64,000 bases of DNA, from NCBI RefSeq assembly GCF_030272615.1, contig NC_081412.1, positions 478,739,657-478,803,656 on the forward strand, given 5' to 3'. Origin of the DNA: Cryptomeria japonica (lineage: Eukaryota; Streptophyta; Pinopsida; Cupressales; Cupressaceae). The notes below the pieces were generated by a model. That model was not told the DNA's origin. It saw only the letters and a list, made by a program, of their open reading frames with translations, and did no database searches. Below are positions 11,471 through 22,863 of the stretch, piece after piece. The translations under genes and the position numbers were made by a program. Every line of letters starts with the position of its first letter. Positions within the stretch are counted from its first letter, which is position 1.

Positions 11471-12672
11471 TGGTGTTTGGTTCAATCACGATGCCATGTG
11501 AGACTAGGTACCATGGGTCTTTAGCAGTGATGCATATTCATCATTTGATGGTGAATGTTCTTCATGTGACTGAAGATGCTGACATCTTGAGGATCCATAA
11601 AGGGGTCCTTGGTGGAGATGTTGTTTAAGTCATATTTTGACATGTCTTTCTTATTTAGGATGTGTTGTATTATGTTTGGGTACACTCTTGAGATGCATTT
11701 ATATTTTTGACATAATATGGCTATGTTCATACAGAGAATGTAATCTCTTTGGAAGAGATGTTTTAGATCATGTTTGTCATGTTTATATTCTCGATTCTGT
11801 AGTTGGAAGTTTGACAATGATCTAGTTTTTGTTTCTGTATTTTGAGTTCATCGATCATATTATTTGATACTTCATGATAATGTGGTTATGCATTTGGAGG
11901 TTGGCATGTGTTGATCAGTTACAGGTGCTCATGGATACATGGAAACATAGATGGTGCTATCTTTCTCTTATGGCTAGAGATGTATGTGTTGGAATGATTA
12001 ATAGGTTCAACTGAGATGCATTCATCTGTTATAACACAATTGACATTTAAGAGGTGGGTATAGAAGGGCATGATATAGGGTGCTATGAAGACTTGCTTGC
12101 AGGTTCTCTGTTTCTAGTCAGTATTGGGAAAGCTCTTGGTACAAAGATTTATTCACTTCTATGTGATGTTGTAAATGGTTATTTTCAACTTTGACATTAC
12201 CTGTGCAGTGAGAGCTTCTTAGTGTGTATTGCATGTGAAGCTTGAGACTGTGAGTAACAGGTTGTACATGTTAGTGTTCTAAAATTCATTTTGGTATACC
12301 TTAAGGGTATGTATAGTTGGACATGCTAGCACTTGTTGTGGGTGCTATTCTAGCTATGTCTGTAACAAATGTTTGTACATTCGGTTAGTTTTTGGATCAT
12401 GAGTTTTGTGTGCTCGGGAGATAGACTTGTAGTTTTCTCAATGGATAGCTTCTATGTATATCCAGTGGCAGTGGCATGGTAGAAGGTGGAAGTGTTCATG
12501 AATGAGATGAGACTGCTCTGCATAGGTGCACATGTTAAGTTCTTTTTCCTGATGGTTTCTGATCGAGTGGTATATCAACATTGGTGGGATTTAGAGTCCA
12601 TAGTTCTCAGTGTAATCTGTAAGTGTTCGGCATGGTAGATAGGTCTAGTAAATTCCTCGACAAGTGAGAGAT
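11471..12672 (+). other. non-coding interior of element F
   Basis: Between the end of Gag and the 3' LTR I see no pol motif and no ORF longer than about 70 codons. This is where protease, integrase and reverse transcriptase would be in a complete copia element. The last bases before the LTR (aagtgagagat) are a weak polypurine tract. Confidence 0.6.
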
Positions 12673-14443
12673 TGTTGGAGATATGCCTTGAATTCTCCTT
12701 ACCAGTGTTCAAGTTGATCGGTGTAACTTACCCCGATGGAACAGCTTGTGGGAAGGTATCGGGCTGTGGACTTTTCTTATCGGTGTAACTCTGGTCGATG
12801 AACATGTTGCGAACAAGTATTAGGTTAGGTCTACCCGATGTATCCTCCTTGTTTGGTTATTGGGAAGCAGTGTTCGGATCCGCTTTTGTGGTCATCGAGT
12901 TAACATCGCCTATCGGGTTAGCCATATTGAAGTCCTGCCCATGTCCCGATGTAGCCTGCTGGATGTTGCCCTGATCACCCAATGAAGTCACCTTCACATG
13001 CTTCGTCTATCAGAGGAGCACTGTTGGAGTCTGGCTGATGACCCAATAAAGTTGTCTTCGGTGATCGATTTGTCATTGGCTATCGGTGGAACAAGTTGGA
13101 AGCTACGCCGATGTCTAATGAGCTCAACTCCTTCTGACTTGGAGTGCATTGCTCATCAGGGAAACAGTTAAGGGTATGTATCGATGACCCGATGAAGCTT
13201 CTTTAGGTGATCGGGGTAACTTTGCAAAACTGTTGCTGATGGCTGATAGGGTTGATCTATTTGGAACCGCTTTGATGAAGTTGTCTACTAGTTTATCAAG
13301 GATCAGGATTGCTTGTTCATAGTTATGTTGATGGCCAATGGAAACTTCTTCTTGTGACCGTTTAACGAGTGAGCAAGTCTGGGATAATCAGATGATTGTT
13401 GCTATACCACTATGGCAAGATGTATGAAGTTTAGCCTCCATGACTTGGCGACCAAGATGGGGCCCGACAAAGAAGAGCTTCATTCTAGGTGATTAGTGAG
13501 GCCTTGCAAAGGTGGTAGGACAGGGACCCCAGACCCAATCAGGGGGTGTCATGTGACAGAGCGCAGAAAGAGATCAAGGAAGATCAGACGATTGGGATAA
13601 CTATTTGGTTGTCTTCCCAATGACCCGATGGAATTGCCTTCGATGATTGGGGTATCATCGGAGATCAGGAGAACTGGTTGTTTTCTACACCAATACCTGA
13701 TAAGGTTGCCTTCGACGATTGGGTTGACTAGATGAAAGTTACATCAAAGTTTGATGAAGTCATTTACTGTTGACTGGATATCAGGGTAACTTTTCAATGC
13801 TGGTACCGATGGTCGATGGGGAAGTATCTGACTATGGATGGTCGCCTGGACCAAAGTCCAAAAGACTAGTAGGCAGACACTTGGAATGTTTCTGTTGGTA
13901 TATTCGAATACGAACCGACCCAACTTTCGGATGAATGTAAGATAATATGTTTTCCACGAGTTCATGAATGGACAGGCTGTTACTCAACGGTTATGTTCCA
14001 AGGTCATTATACAAACTGATAGAGGAATGTTTGGTTTGACAGATGGTGGTTGCCAGAGGTGTAACTGATGAGTAGAGCAAAGAAGGGTGTGCAAGAAGGC
14101 TGTGTGGAGATGATGGTTTTATAAGTAGCCAAGTCGATGTGTCTGCATTGAGTGAGAATAGAGTTTTGAGATCAGAGTCCAGAAAAGAGGATCTGATAAC
14201 TTTATTGTAATCGTGTTGTTTTCTGAATAAAGTGATCTCTCTTTGGTGGTGGGTTTTTTACCCATAAGGGTTTGCCATGTATATCTGGTGTCTTTCTCTA
14301 GTGCTATTCTGTCTAGCTCATCTTAATCTTTTGTTTGTGTTTATTTTAATGTACTGCAAACTGAAATTGAAATACTTCCTTGCTTGCTAATCTCCTTAGA
14401 ATTGACGATACGAGAGCGTTTTCTGTGTTGTGCTTTCCTTACA
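12673..14443 (+). repeat. 3' LTR of element F
   Basis: Same termini as the 5' LTR (TGTTGGAG to TTCCTTACA), 29 bp longer. It is followed by target duplication AAGAT at 14444-14448. Confidence 0.9.
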
Positions 14444-14448
14444 AAGAT

Positions 14449-15716
14449 TACACCTCGATGCTCAACCTTAGTCAATAATAATGTAATAACAATTTTCTTC
14501 TTGCAATGCCATGCAATCGAAATGAAACCAAGGGAAAATACAAAGCTAGAAGTATATTTCTGATCATTGACATCATTAAGCCAATATGAGTCAATGAAGC
14601 CCACAATTTGAGAATCTCCTAATGTGTAGTGAGTGCCAAAATTTGTAGTGTTCTATATGTACCTCAAGATATGTTTGGCTACCTTCCGATGACTCTCATG
14701 AGGGTCTCATGAGAAATGAGAGAGAGAAGTCTAATTGCAAAGGAAATATCAAGATGACTATGTGTCAAGTACAAAAAGACGACAACCAATTGCTAATACA
14801 AAGTGAAATCAATTGAAGGAGTGGTAGACAACACAACACCTGACTAAAAAGGGGTAGGAGAACACTTGAAATAAATCATTCCCAATCTCTAAAGAAAATC
14901 AAGACCATAATATTATTGAAAGATAGAAATTCTTGCAAAATATTGATTAACCTAAAGACCAAGAAAGTAATTCATATGACCAAGGTTTGTCATATCAAAA
15001 TGCCCCATCAAAGCTCACCAAGTAACCTAAATCATAGAAGAACTCCTAGTGAGAAGCAAGTCATTCACATAGTGCATACAAATGAGGAGATCCTCCCCAT
15101 GTCTCTGAATATGAATTTTTGAATCAAAATGGCATCGTATACAACTACAAGCAAGAAAGAAACTATGCATCTTCTCATACCAAGATTGAGATGCTTTCTT
15201 GAGACCATACAATGAACATCAAAGCTTAAAAAACTAGTGAAGGGTCCTACACAAAACTAGGTAGCTACTCTATATAGATTCCCTCTTGAATATCACCATG
15301 CAGAAAGTCACTCTTCATATCCATATAATACAATACCAACTCTGAGTGCATCAATAGAAAATACAAGATAAACGGAATCCATTTTGTCAACAAGATCAAA
15401 GGTCTTGGGGTAGTCAATATCCTCAACCTGAGAAAACCCCTTAGCAACAAGACAAGCCTTGTACTTGTCAATATATCCATTAGTTACAAATTTGGTTTGA
15501 TACACCCACTTGAATCAAACCAACTTTCTTCCCTTAGGAAGAATCCCAAGTATGATTCCTCATCAAAGAGGAACACTCTTCATCCATAACATTATCCCAC
15601 TTAGGAACATTTGGAGTATATGAGAATTTTTGATGATTAGTATAAATAACATGACTTAAAATGGACACTCAAACTATGGGAGTGAGTGCAACATGGTGAG
15701 TATCTATAGGATGTAA
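14449..15716 (-). pseudogene. Ty1/copia reverse transcriptase and RNase H, N-terminal part
   Basis: Minus strand from 15716. The order is PKWDNVMDEE (the start of copia RT), then VTNGYIDKYKACLVAKGFSQ, then MDMKSDFLHGDIQEGIYIE, then MYGLKKASQSWYEKMHSF, then ICMHYVNDLLLT, where the catalytic YVDD has become YVND. RNase H follows: MGFIDSYWLNDVNDQKYTSS, FVFSLGFISIAWHCKKK and VEHRGVI, ending at the element F junction. It continues at 8800-8480. Several frameshifts and the altered catalytic aspartate show it is dead. The right end abuts the LTR of element D at 15717, which may have cut off the integrase part. Confidence 0.85.
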
Positions 15717-16361
15717 TGTCCCCTTTTGGGATTGCCTTGAATCTTGCCCTTGTAAATATCTAAGTCTACTAATTTTCACCCTTATTAATTCTGATATTAG
15801 ATATTGACCCATTGAATTTCTTGTCTTCTTTGATCTTATGGATGGTTCCTCCAATTCCCCCTTCTTAATTCAATTAATATTTTCTTTATATCTTCATTTG
15901 TGGGAAGTCACACCTCTTCATAAGAAATGAGCCATCACTCTTCATTGCTGCCCTTTGAGAATAATTTATTATTATTCAAATTGTTCTCCATTGGATGTAC
16001 TCCTCAAATGAGGATTTCTCCTTTTTATATCCTCCAATGTGAGGGACTCATCACACCTCTTGATCATGTATGTCCCTTTGGAAAGAGACACACCCTTTCC
16101 ATCATTAGCACCCTTTGAAAGAGTGCAACTCTTCATTATTTCTGCCTTTTGAAAGGAACACAACCTTTCACATTCATATTTGCACTTTTGACTCCCCAAA
16201 TAATCCCCTTAAATGAGGTTCTCTTCTCCCTTTTATATCTCATGTTTGAGGGAGTCACAACTTTTCATTTGATGTCTTTGACCATTCACTAAATTAATTA
16301 AAATTTAATTATATTTAATTGTATTATTTTATATTTTAATTTTAATTTAATTTTATCATTT
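15717..16361 (-). repeat. LTR of element D, part 1 (split by element A)
   Basis: It begins TGTCCCCTTTTGGG and runs to the element A insertion at 16362. The last 30 bp of this LTR, ending ATGAGGGGACA, lie at 41116-41145 on the other side of A, giving about 675 bp in all. The first 300 bp are repeated at 44936-45236. The orientation is minus, because at the other copy a minus-strand PBS sits next to the TGTCCC end. This left copy would then be the 3' LTR. Confidence 0.6.
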
Positions 16362-16449
16362 TGTTGGCATTTTGATGCAGTTTTGTATGACCGGTGAATG
16401 ATAAGGTTTTCATTGTTGGGAACATCATCTCTTAAGTCTTCACACTCCA

Positions 16450-16645
16450 TCGGTAGTAAGTAGACCGACAAGCAGTAAGTAGACCGGGTAGCGGTGAGAA
16501 GTGAGTAGACCGGAAAACAACAAGTAGACCGGCAAACAGTAAGTAGACTGGCAAGCAATGAGTAGACCGGCAAGTAGTAAGTAGACCGACAAGTAGTAAG
16601 TAGACTGGGTAGCGGTGAGTAGACCGACACAGAAGAGGTCCACCG
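16450..16645. repeat. ~20-bp tandem repeat in LTR of A
   Basis: About nine or ten imperfect copies of agtagaccggcaagcagta-type units. The same array lies at the equivalent place in the 3' LTR (39905-40090), so it belongs to the element family. The unit is too short and the copies lack distinct spacers, so it is not CRISPR. Confidence 0.8.
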
Positions 16646-17391
16646 GCTAAGCAAAGAACAGACCGCTATACAGGAGGAAACTGGCTAGATAGATTTTGAT
16701 CGATACATCGGAAGAGTCTCTAACCGACATATTGGTAACAATAAGTTAACATTCAGTTAAACTAGGAGTCTTCTTCAGTCAACCGGTGGACTTATCGGCA
16801 TGTTTGACTGTCTTGATAGAGATTCCTACAATGACTTCAGGGGCATGATTTAAGACATGTTAACAAAATTTTGAATGGGATGTTTTGGAGGGAAAGTTGG
16901 CAACAGACTGAAGGGTCAATAATTTCATGTAATTCATTCTTGAGATGGTTGTTGTCAAGGTGAATTGAGATAATGTGAAAGTGTACATAGGGGGAGTTTA
17001 AGAGAGTGCAGAGCTGAGCGACAAAGGACCGATAGAGTGGAATCCAAGGATCAACAAATCGGCAGAGGGCAGAGTTGAAGGCACATTCAGGAAATCAGTG
17101 TTGTGCAAAATAGACACAATTGATGCAGACATAGTGTGATTCTTTAGTATGATTTGATCAAGCTAATCAGTAGCCATTCTAGCAGATCATTTTTATGTTT
17201 CTCTCTGACCATTGCAACTAAAATCCCTTATTAGGGTGGACTTTAACATGTCCCATTGTAAAAATCCCTTAACTGGGTGTCATCTTAATTGATGATTTTA
17301 AGACCTTTTGATAAGGCTACCTTTAATAGGGTAAAGGCACTAACATGCCTTAGACAGAGTCCCTTGACCAGGTGGCACCTAAATGTGTCTT

Positions 17392-18630
17392 TGATGAATA
17401 CTAAGAGGGGGGCGGTGAATTAGTATTCCAAAAATTACTGAACTCAAACACTTAAACAGTTTAGCAGTAAACTGGTATAACAGATTTACTAACAAACCAG
17501 TTAAAAAAAAGGCAAACCGAACAACAAATAAAGCATTCACCCACAAGAGCACAATCACCATAACACAAGAGATTTTGACGTGGAAACCCAAATGGGAAAA
17601 ACCACGGTGAGATGAAACTCACAAGTAACTATCTGCAAGAGCACAACCACCATAACACAAGAGATTTTGACATGGAAACCCAAATGGGAAAAACCACGGT
17701 GAGATGAAACTCACAAATAACTATCTGCAGAATAGTAACCAGACCGGTTAAGGTCATACAATTTTCTTCACTAGAACAGATCCTGTTAGGAATCTCAATC
17801 TCTGTTAGGAGATAAGTTCGATTAAAGACTACCTTATGAGAGCATTTTAGATCCATAGTTGTGAACCACCTTGTTAGAGGATTTACAAAGGCTTTGCCAG
17901 GCCTACTCGATTAAGAGATTCAGACTTGTCGAAGATGTGAGTAATCAACAAGTGAGTGATCTAAATACTAGCACAATATGCTTGGTTAGATCCTTGATAG
18001 CTCATTGTTAATGCATTTCAGCATTACTTCAGTCTTCAATATCACCACACTCTATTTCTTCACACAAACCTAATCTTCTTCTATGATCGCACATACAAAA
18101 ACCTCATCAACCACCTAAAACCCTAGACATGATGTCCTTATAAAGGAATCTGATTTCATGTCGGTCCAATAAGATTACACTGCAAGTTCCTAGGTTCAAT
18201 GCATTTGGACACATTTGGTAACACGACACAGAACCACCGCCAAAGTGTTGGTGGATGATAACTCATCACAGAGTAATACCGGTTCATATATTTACCAATT
18301 ACCAGTTCACACATTTTACCAATTACCGATTTGTCAAAATGAAGACTGAGAAAAATGATAACAACCGCTTTGTTCCTTTGTACCGCTTTGGGATCCTCGA
18401 ACCGCTTGAAGACTTCATACTACTTTGGATCTTCATACCGCTTTGGGTCTTCATACCACTTGAGATCGGTAAACACTTTTTGCAAAACACCAATAGTCTA
18501 AAGACTATAATACATAATACCGGTTGGAACAAACACCGATTGAGTATAACTCATACATACAAAAAGTGATCTCAAAGCAAGTGTGTGTCCATCAATGACA
18601 ATCACAACATCATCATAAAAAATGCCAACA
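17392..18630 (-). mobile_element. solo LTR of the B family inside LTR of A
   Basis: The reverse complement starts TGTTGGCATTTTTTATGATG and ends CTTAGTATTCATCA, matching the LTRs of element B (28568-29684 and 34960-36052) over their length. It has no interior or second LTR, so it arose by LTR-LTR recombination. The flanks (gtctt and atatt) are not an identical duplication, which could reflect inter-element recombination or mutation. Confidence 0.8.
17544..17727. repeat. 92-bp tandem duplication
   Basis: Two 92-bp copies (17544-17635 and 17636-17727), each starting caagagcacaa and ending ctatctg, differ at only a few positions. The B LTRs at 29500 and 35870 have one copy, so the duplication is private to this solo LTR. 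Confidence 0.85.
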
Positions 18631-18915
18631 ATATTTGCAATCTCCTAACAGGGATGGCTCTTCACCAGGCATACTCCAGAAGAGTACAAATTTTGTGAGT
18701 TCCTACTCACACCGTGGTTTTCTCCCTTTTGGGTTTCCATGAGATAAATCTTGGTTTCACTGTGTTTCTTTTCATGCATGGTTATTCTTCTGCAATAGTT
18801 ATTTATATTGATGAATGCTAAGTCACTGATAACTTAAGTTAAAAGTTTTAATTGAGCAAAACCAATAAAGTGTTAATTCACCCCTCCCCTCTCAACACCG
18901 CTTGGGACTAACAAT

Positions 18916-18928
18916 TGGTATCAGAGCC
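18916..18928 (+). promoter_or_regulatory. primer-binding site of element A
   Basis: TGGTATCAGAGCC starts two bases after the 5' LTR end and is of the initiator tRNA-Met type. Confidence 0.9.
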
Positions 18929-18971
18929 ATATTCCTCTAGAGTGAAGCTTGATAACTTGAGGATAAGGATC

Positions 18972-20002
18972 ATGGAAGAATACTGGTATCAGAAAAAGAT
19001 TGATGAAGCAAATGATATTATTGCTCAGCTGAAAGAGAGACTAAGAAAATCTCTTGCAAAAAGAAAGGAATTAGCTCAACAGCTAAATGAGAGTCAGGAC
19101 ATCATAGATCAACTCTCTGAATAGAGTGGATCTGAAGAAGATGAAGAAGCAGTCTCGGAACTCATGGAAAAGAACAAGAAGCTGACCGAAGAAGTCACAC
19201 ATCTCAAAAGAGAACATGAAGGTCAGGCCTTGAGAATGACTGAGATACTAGAAGCTAGCAGAAGTGTTGATGAAAGAAAGAGAGAGGCAGAATAAAATAT
19301 GTCAAAAGATGAAAGATCCAGGAGGCTTGCTAAAGATGCTCTGAGAGAAAATGATGCAATCATGATTGAGAAAGATGAAGAAATCTGAATTCTCACCCAG
19401 GAGAATGAATACATACATAAGAAACTTCATGACAACACAGAAGAAAAAGAAAAGATGATGAAAGAGATTGAACAACTCAAGAGTGAGTTGAAAATTAAAA
19501 ATGAGAGAAATGAGAAGTTGAGGAAATTCAATGAAAGCTCTGAGAAGGTAGATAAACAGTTGAAGGCTCAGAGAAGAATAAAGGAAACAACCGGTCTTGG
19601 TTACCTCAGTTAAGGTCCTATGGAAACTGGAGAATCATCTAAATCCAAAAGGATGAAGGTTGATAAAAGGAACAATTCAGAAGTGAAAGGTATGAAGTTT
19701 TTCAAATCCTCTTGTAATCATTGTGGTAAATCAGGTCATAAGACTAATGACTGTAGAAATAAACCGATTAGTCAAAAGAAGACTTTCACCTTTGATGGTT
19801 ACTACCATAATTGTCATAAGTATGGTCTCACTGCTTATGAGTGTAGATCTCAATCCAACAGTATGTCAAATAGAAAAAGTTTTAATGGACATGCTTCACA
19901 TGCAATAAGTTTGGACACAAATCTGAAGAATGTAGGTTCAAGTCAAAGGAATCAAGATCACCGTTCAAATTGGTTAGTCCTAACAAAAGGAGTAATCGGT
20001 TC
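18972..20002 (+). pseudogene. Gag-like protein of element A, first part
   Basis: From ATG 18972 (MEEYWYQKKIDEANDIIAQL) a single frame runs to about 19890 with four in-frame stops (TAG, TAA, TGA, TAA). About 210 residues are a heptad-like coiled coil rich in K, E and L. After ETTGLGYLS comes a basic stretch and a zinc knuckle CNHCGKSGHKTNDC (from about 19713). A second, degenerate knuckle follows (YHNCHKYGLTAYEC), and after a frameshift a third, CFTCNKFGHKSEEC. Element C then interrupts at 20003. The frame resumes at 28106 as NRF-FNATCSMCGN, which confirms the break. The protein probably packages RNA as Gag. Its coiled coil plus knuckle order matches that of element B. Confidence 0.75.
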
Positions 20003-21663
20003 TGTAGCGTCGTAAATTGTATGCACTTGCTAGGGTGGTACAATTTCACACCTAGTTTAACACCCGCCTTGGCACATTTTGTATTTTGCATTGCATTTCC
20101 CCTTTAGCACTTAATTAATCAAATTAATTAGGTCTAAGGTTCTATTTCATCATCTTCCACATCATAAAGTTGGGCCCTTTCATTAAAGTGTGCCCCTTTC
20201 ATTTTATTCCTCCAATACATCATTTAATCAAAAACCCTAATTAGGTCCTATTTTGAACTTGGAGGCTTGATTTCGGGGGTCAAAACATCTCGAAATCACT
20301 TGTAACTTCGGGATTCTCTCTAAAATCATCATATCCGACGGCCCTGAAAATTTGGTGAAAAGTTGTCGGGACCATGGCGCCTGGAGTGCACACAGTCCCG
20401 GACATTTTTCCCAAAATTTTAGGAGTGCGATCCAATCATAAAATAAAGCTTAACCCCAAGAAATTGGCGGGAGATTCAATCTCTAGGTCGGCCAAAAGTT
20501 GAAATTAAGACCTAGGGTTTCCTATATAAGAGCTCTCTTTCTTCATTTGAAAGGATCGGAATTTTGGTTTCAAGGACCTTCTATGCAGCGAAAGAGCAGA
20601 TCTTTGAAGACTTCAACAACATTCAACATCCATCCATCAAGCATCCATCAATTTCATTCATCCATTTAGGGCTTTAAAGGCATTGAAGAACAATAAGGGA
20701 TCACCGACTGAAGATTGGCTTGTACCCCTCCCTTGGGGTTGGGTATGATTTCATGTTGTTTTCATGTCTTGGCATAAGCTTCATCATATCATTTGTATTC
20801 ATGCTTTAGATCACTTTGCATCTTGATTTGGAGCACTTACATTATCATGTACAAGCAATTAAGGTTTACTTTCTAGGTTGCTCTAGTTTGCTTACTTGCA
20901 TTTTAGGATCTTGCACACACACAAGGTCTGCACACACTACTTTTACAATACAACTTGGCTATTCATGGAGGTGGAAACCACCAAAGCGGGGGTTTGACTA
21001 AGGCAAAACCCTATATAGCCGCCCACCATACCTTTTCAGATATAAGTGCAGGTTTCAAGATTCAGACGACGCCGCAAGTTGCAGATCCGATGGAAGCAGA
21101 TCGAGACAGAACAACACACCAAATTTCAGAGCAAAAGACTAGGACAGGGGCGTGGGGCACCCTGGTCCTACCACGACAGGGGCGCTGGGTGCCCTGGTCC
21201 ATGGGACAGGGGCGCTGGGCGCCCTGGTCCTTCTGTCAAACAACAAGTTTTAGACAGCTTTTCAAGTTGCAGGACAACAGTTTCAGGAGCAATTTCAGGG
21301 GTAGTATCAGGACAGTGGCGCTTGCACCCCCGTCCTGAACATTTTCACTCAGATTTTAACTCCGGGTACGCATTTGCATTCTTGTCTTGTCCTTGTGTTT
21401 ACAACTTTCCATTGTTTAGTTTCAATTCTGCAATCTTGTTAGTAGTTCATACTTGCACTTTTGGGTTAGGAAGTGAACTTGTATCATCTTATCTTTCAAT
21501 TACAACAAAGGAATAGAAACCCTAATAGGTAGCCCATGGCTCTCTCTTCCACAAAAAGAAGTAGCCAATTGTGTGAAACCTCTAGGCTCTTTCGTATTCC
21601 ACAATGTGTGTCAAAAGGTAGGATTAGGACATGTTAGCCTAGTCTCGCTTTTTCCCCTACACA
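20003..21663 (+). repeat. 5' LTR of element C
   Basis: TATATAAG at 20523-20530 is the likely promoter TATA box, at the same offset (520) as in the other LTR. Near 21147-21236 there are three tandem units of about 30 bp built on gacaggggcgctgggcgccctggtcc, each with the palindromic gggcgccc. Confidence 0.9.
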
Positions 21664-21686
21664 TTTTGGTGAACCCGACGTGAACC
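21664..21686 (+). promoter_or_regulatory. probable primer-binding site of element C
   Basis: The sequence right after the LTR is ttttggtgaacccgacgtga, a different type from the TGGTATCAGAGCC sites of A, B, F and G. I cannot assign the tRNA with certainty. Confidence 0.5.
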
Positions 21687-21853
21687 TTATTATTGCTTTC
21701 TCTTGCATTACATTTGTTAGATCTAAATCTAGATTTAGCGTTTTTCATTTAAGTTTCATAAAAAAAAAAGAAAAAAAAAAGAAGGAAAAGAAAGAGTGTG
21801 TTTTGTTTCTTTGCATTGTGTGTTTAAGTTTTATGCAATTTTTTTATTTTAAA

Positions 21854-22813
21854 ATGTCAGATTTTTATTTGCAAGATGTTCATATTTGTGATGATGTATG
21901 CAATTATGTTGATTATGAGTTAGATGAAGCTTTAGATGAGTTTTTGAACCCTAAAGATACCAAACCTTCATTTTACCAAAAACTCATAAACATTGTTACT
22001 ATGCCATTTCGTTGTGATGAGAAAGATAAGTTGAATGATTCCTCTCAAGGGTACATTCCTATCAACTCTTCCACTAAATCTAGTAACATGGTTGTTTTCA
22101 ATGATCCCCTCTATGAAGAGATATCTCCTTTTGAATCAAAAGATAAACCTTTTAATAGATATGATCATGCTTTGTTGGATGATGCCCTTGATGACCTTGT
22201 GGCTCCTAAAAAATGCTCCCTTCATGAGGATCCTTTTGTGCAAGAAGATGACATTATCCCTACATTTCCTAGTGATGGCATTTCCTTTTACAACAAAATT
22301 CCCACTAGAGATGATGAATTAATGATAAATGCTTACCCTTCTCCTAAAGTTTGTCTTACCCATAAGCATCCCTTAGAGAAAGAAGATGAAATAAAAAGAA
22401 ATTTCCTTAATTCTCTCTCCCCTAAAGATCATATTGAACATATTTTGAGGAAAGAGGATATCTATTGATGCTCTCCCTCCTAAGGATGAGGAATTAATAA
22501 ACAATGTTATCTCCTCTCCCGAAATTGACAATACTTCAAACACTCCTTTCAACAACCTCACTATTTGGGTGAACCATTAGAAGAAGGTGTAGATTATTCT
22601 CTTCCCCATGAGAGAACCCTAGCCAAAGGGGATGAAATCAAGATTGAAAATTCCCTTGACAGTTTCTCACCTTCCTTGAATCTCAATCATTCTCCCTCTA
22701 AAAATAAAGCATCTCCCTCTCCTCAACTTGGTTCTACTCATAAGGAAACCCTAGTTCAAAACAAGATTTTAACATCTCTTTCAAAGATCTCCATCTCAAA
22801 AGTGAGACTTTAG
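21854..22813 (+). pseudogene. gypsy Gag-region polypeptide (frameshifted), element C
   Basis: I take ATG 21854 (MSDFYLQDVHICDDVCN) as the start, because the upstream codons in the same frame are a poly-K/homopolymer leader. The protein is acidic and Ser/Pro-rich with repeated short motifs (DDALDDLVAPKKCSLHEDPF, ALPPKDEELINNVI). The frame breaks at 22466, continues in another frame to a stop near 22577, resumes as MGEPLEEGVDYSLPHERTL (22565) and shifts again near 22800 into the frame of the next ORF. I recognise no capsid (retrotrans_gag) domain and no zinc knuckle, which is odd for an element of this type. Its function is unknown. Confidence 0.5.
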
Positions 22814-22863
22814 AGAGTAATGTTGATCCTTCTCCTAGAGAGTTTATTCCCCATGTAGATCCT

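Larger units (their letters stand above)
8806..14443 (+). mobile_element. Element F: gag-only copia-type LTR retrotransposon
   Basis: LTRs of 1742 bp (8806-10547) and 1771 bp (12673-14443) start TGTTGGAGATATGCC and end CTTTCCTTACA. A perfect 5-bp target duplication AAGAT flanks the element (8801-8805 and 14444-14448). The PBS follows the 5' LTR. The 2.1-kb interior codes only for a broken copia Gag and then has no pol domain, so F is a non-autonomous deletion derivative. It inserted into the RNase H region of an older minus-strand copia element, cutting that frame directly after the RGVI residues. Confidence 0.9.
16362..18913 (+). repeat. 5' LTR of element A, interrupted at 17392-18630
   Basis: It aligns with 39816-41110 in two blocks, 16362-17391 and 18631-18913. 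The junction is clear because the 3' LTR reads tgtctttataatctcc where this copy has tgtctt, the insertion, then atatttgcaatctcc. Confidence 0.85.

Noticed and set aside
16450-16645. CRISPR-like array of short direct repeats
   Set aside because: Units of about 20 bp are contiguous with no unique spacers, lie inside an LTR, and recur in the other LTR of the same element. The genome is eukaryotic.
18914-18928. tRNA gene fragment at the TGGTATCAGAGCC sites
   Set aside because: These 13-bp matches directly follow LTR ends, are the complement of the tRNA 3' end, and lack the rest of a tRNA, so they are primer-binding sites.
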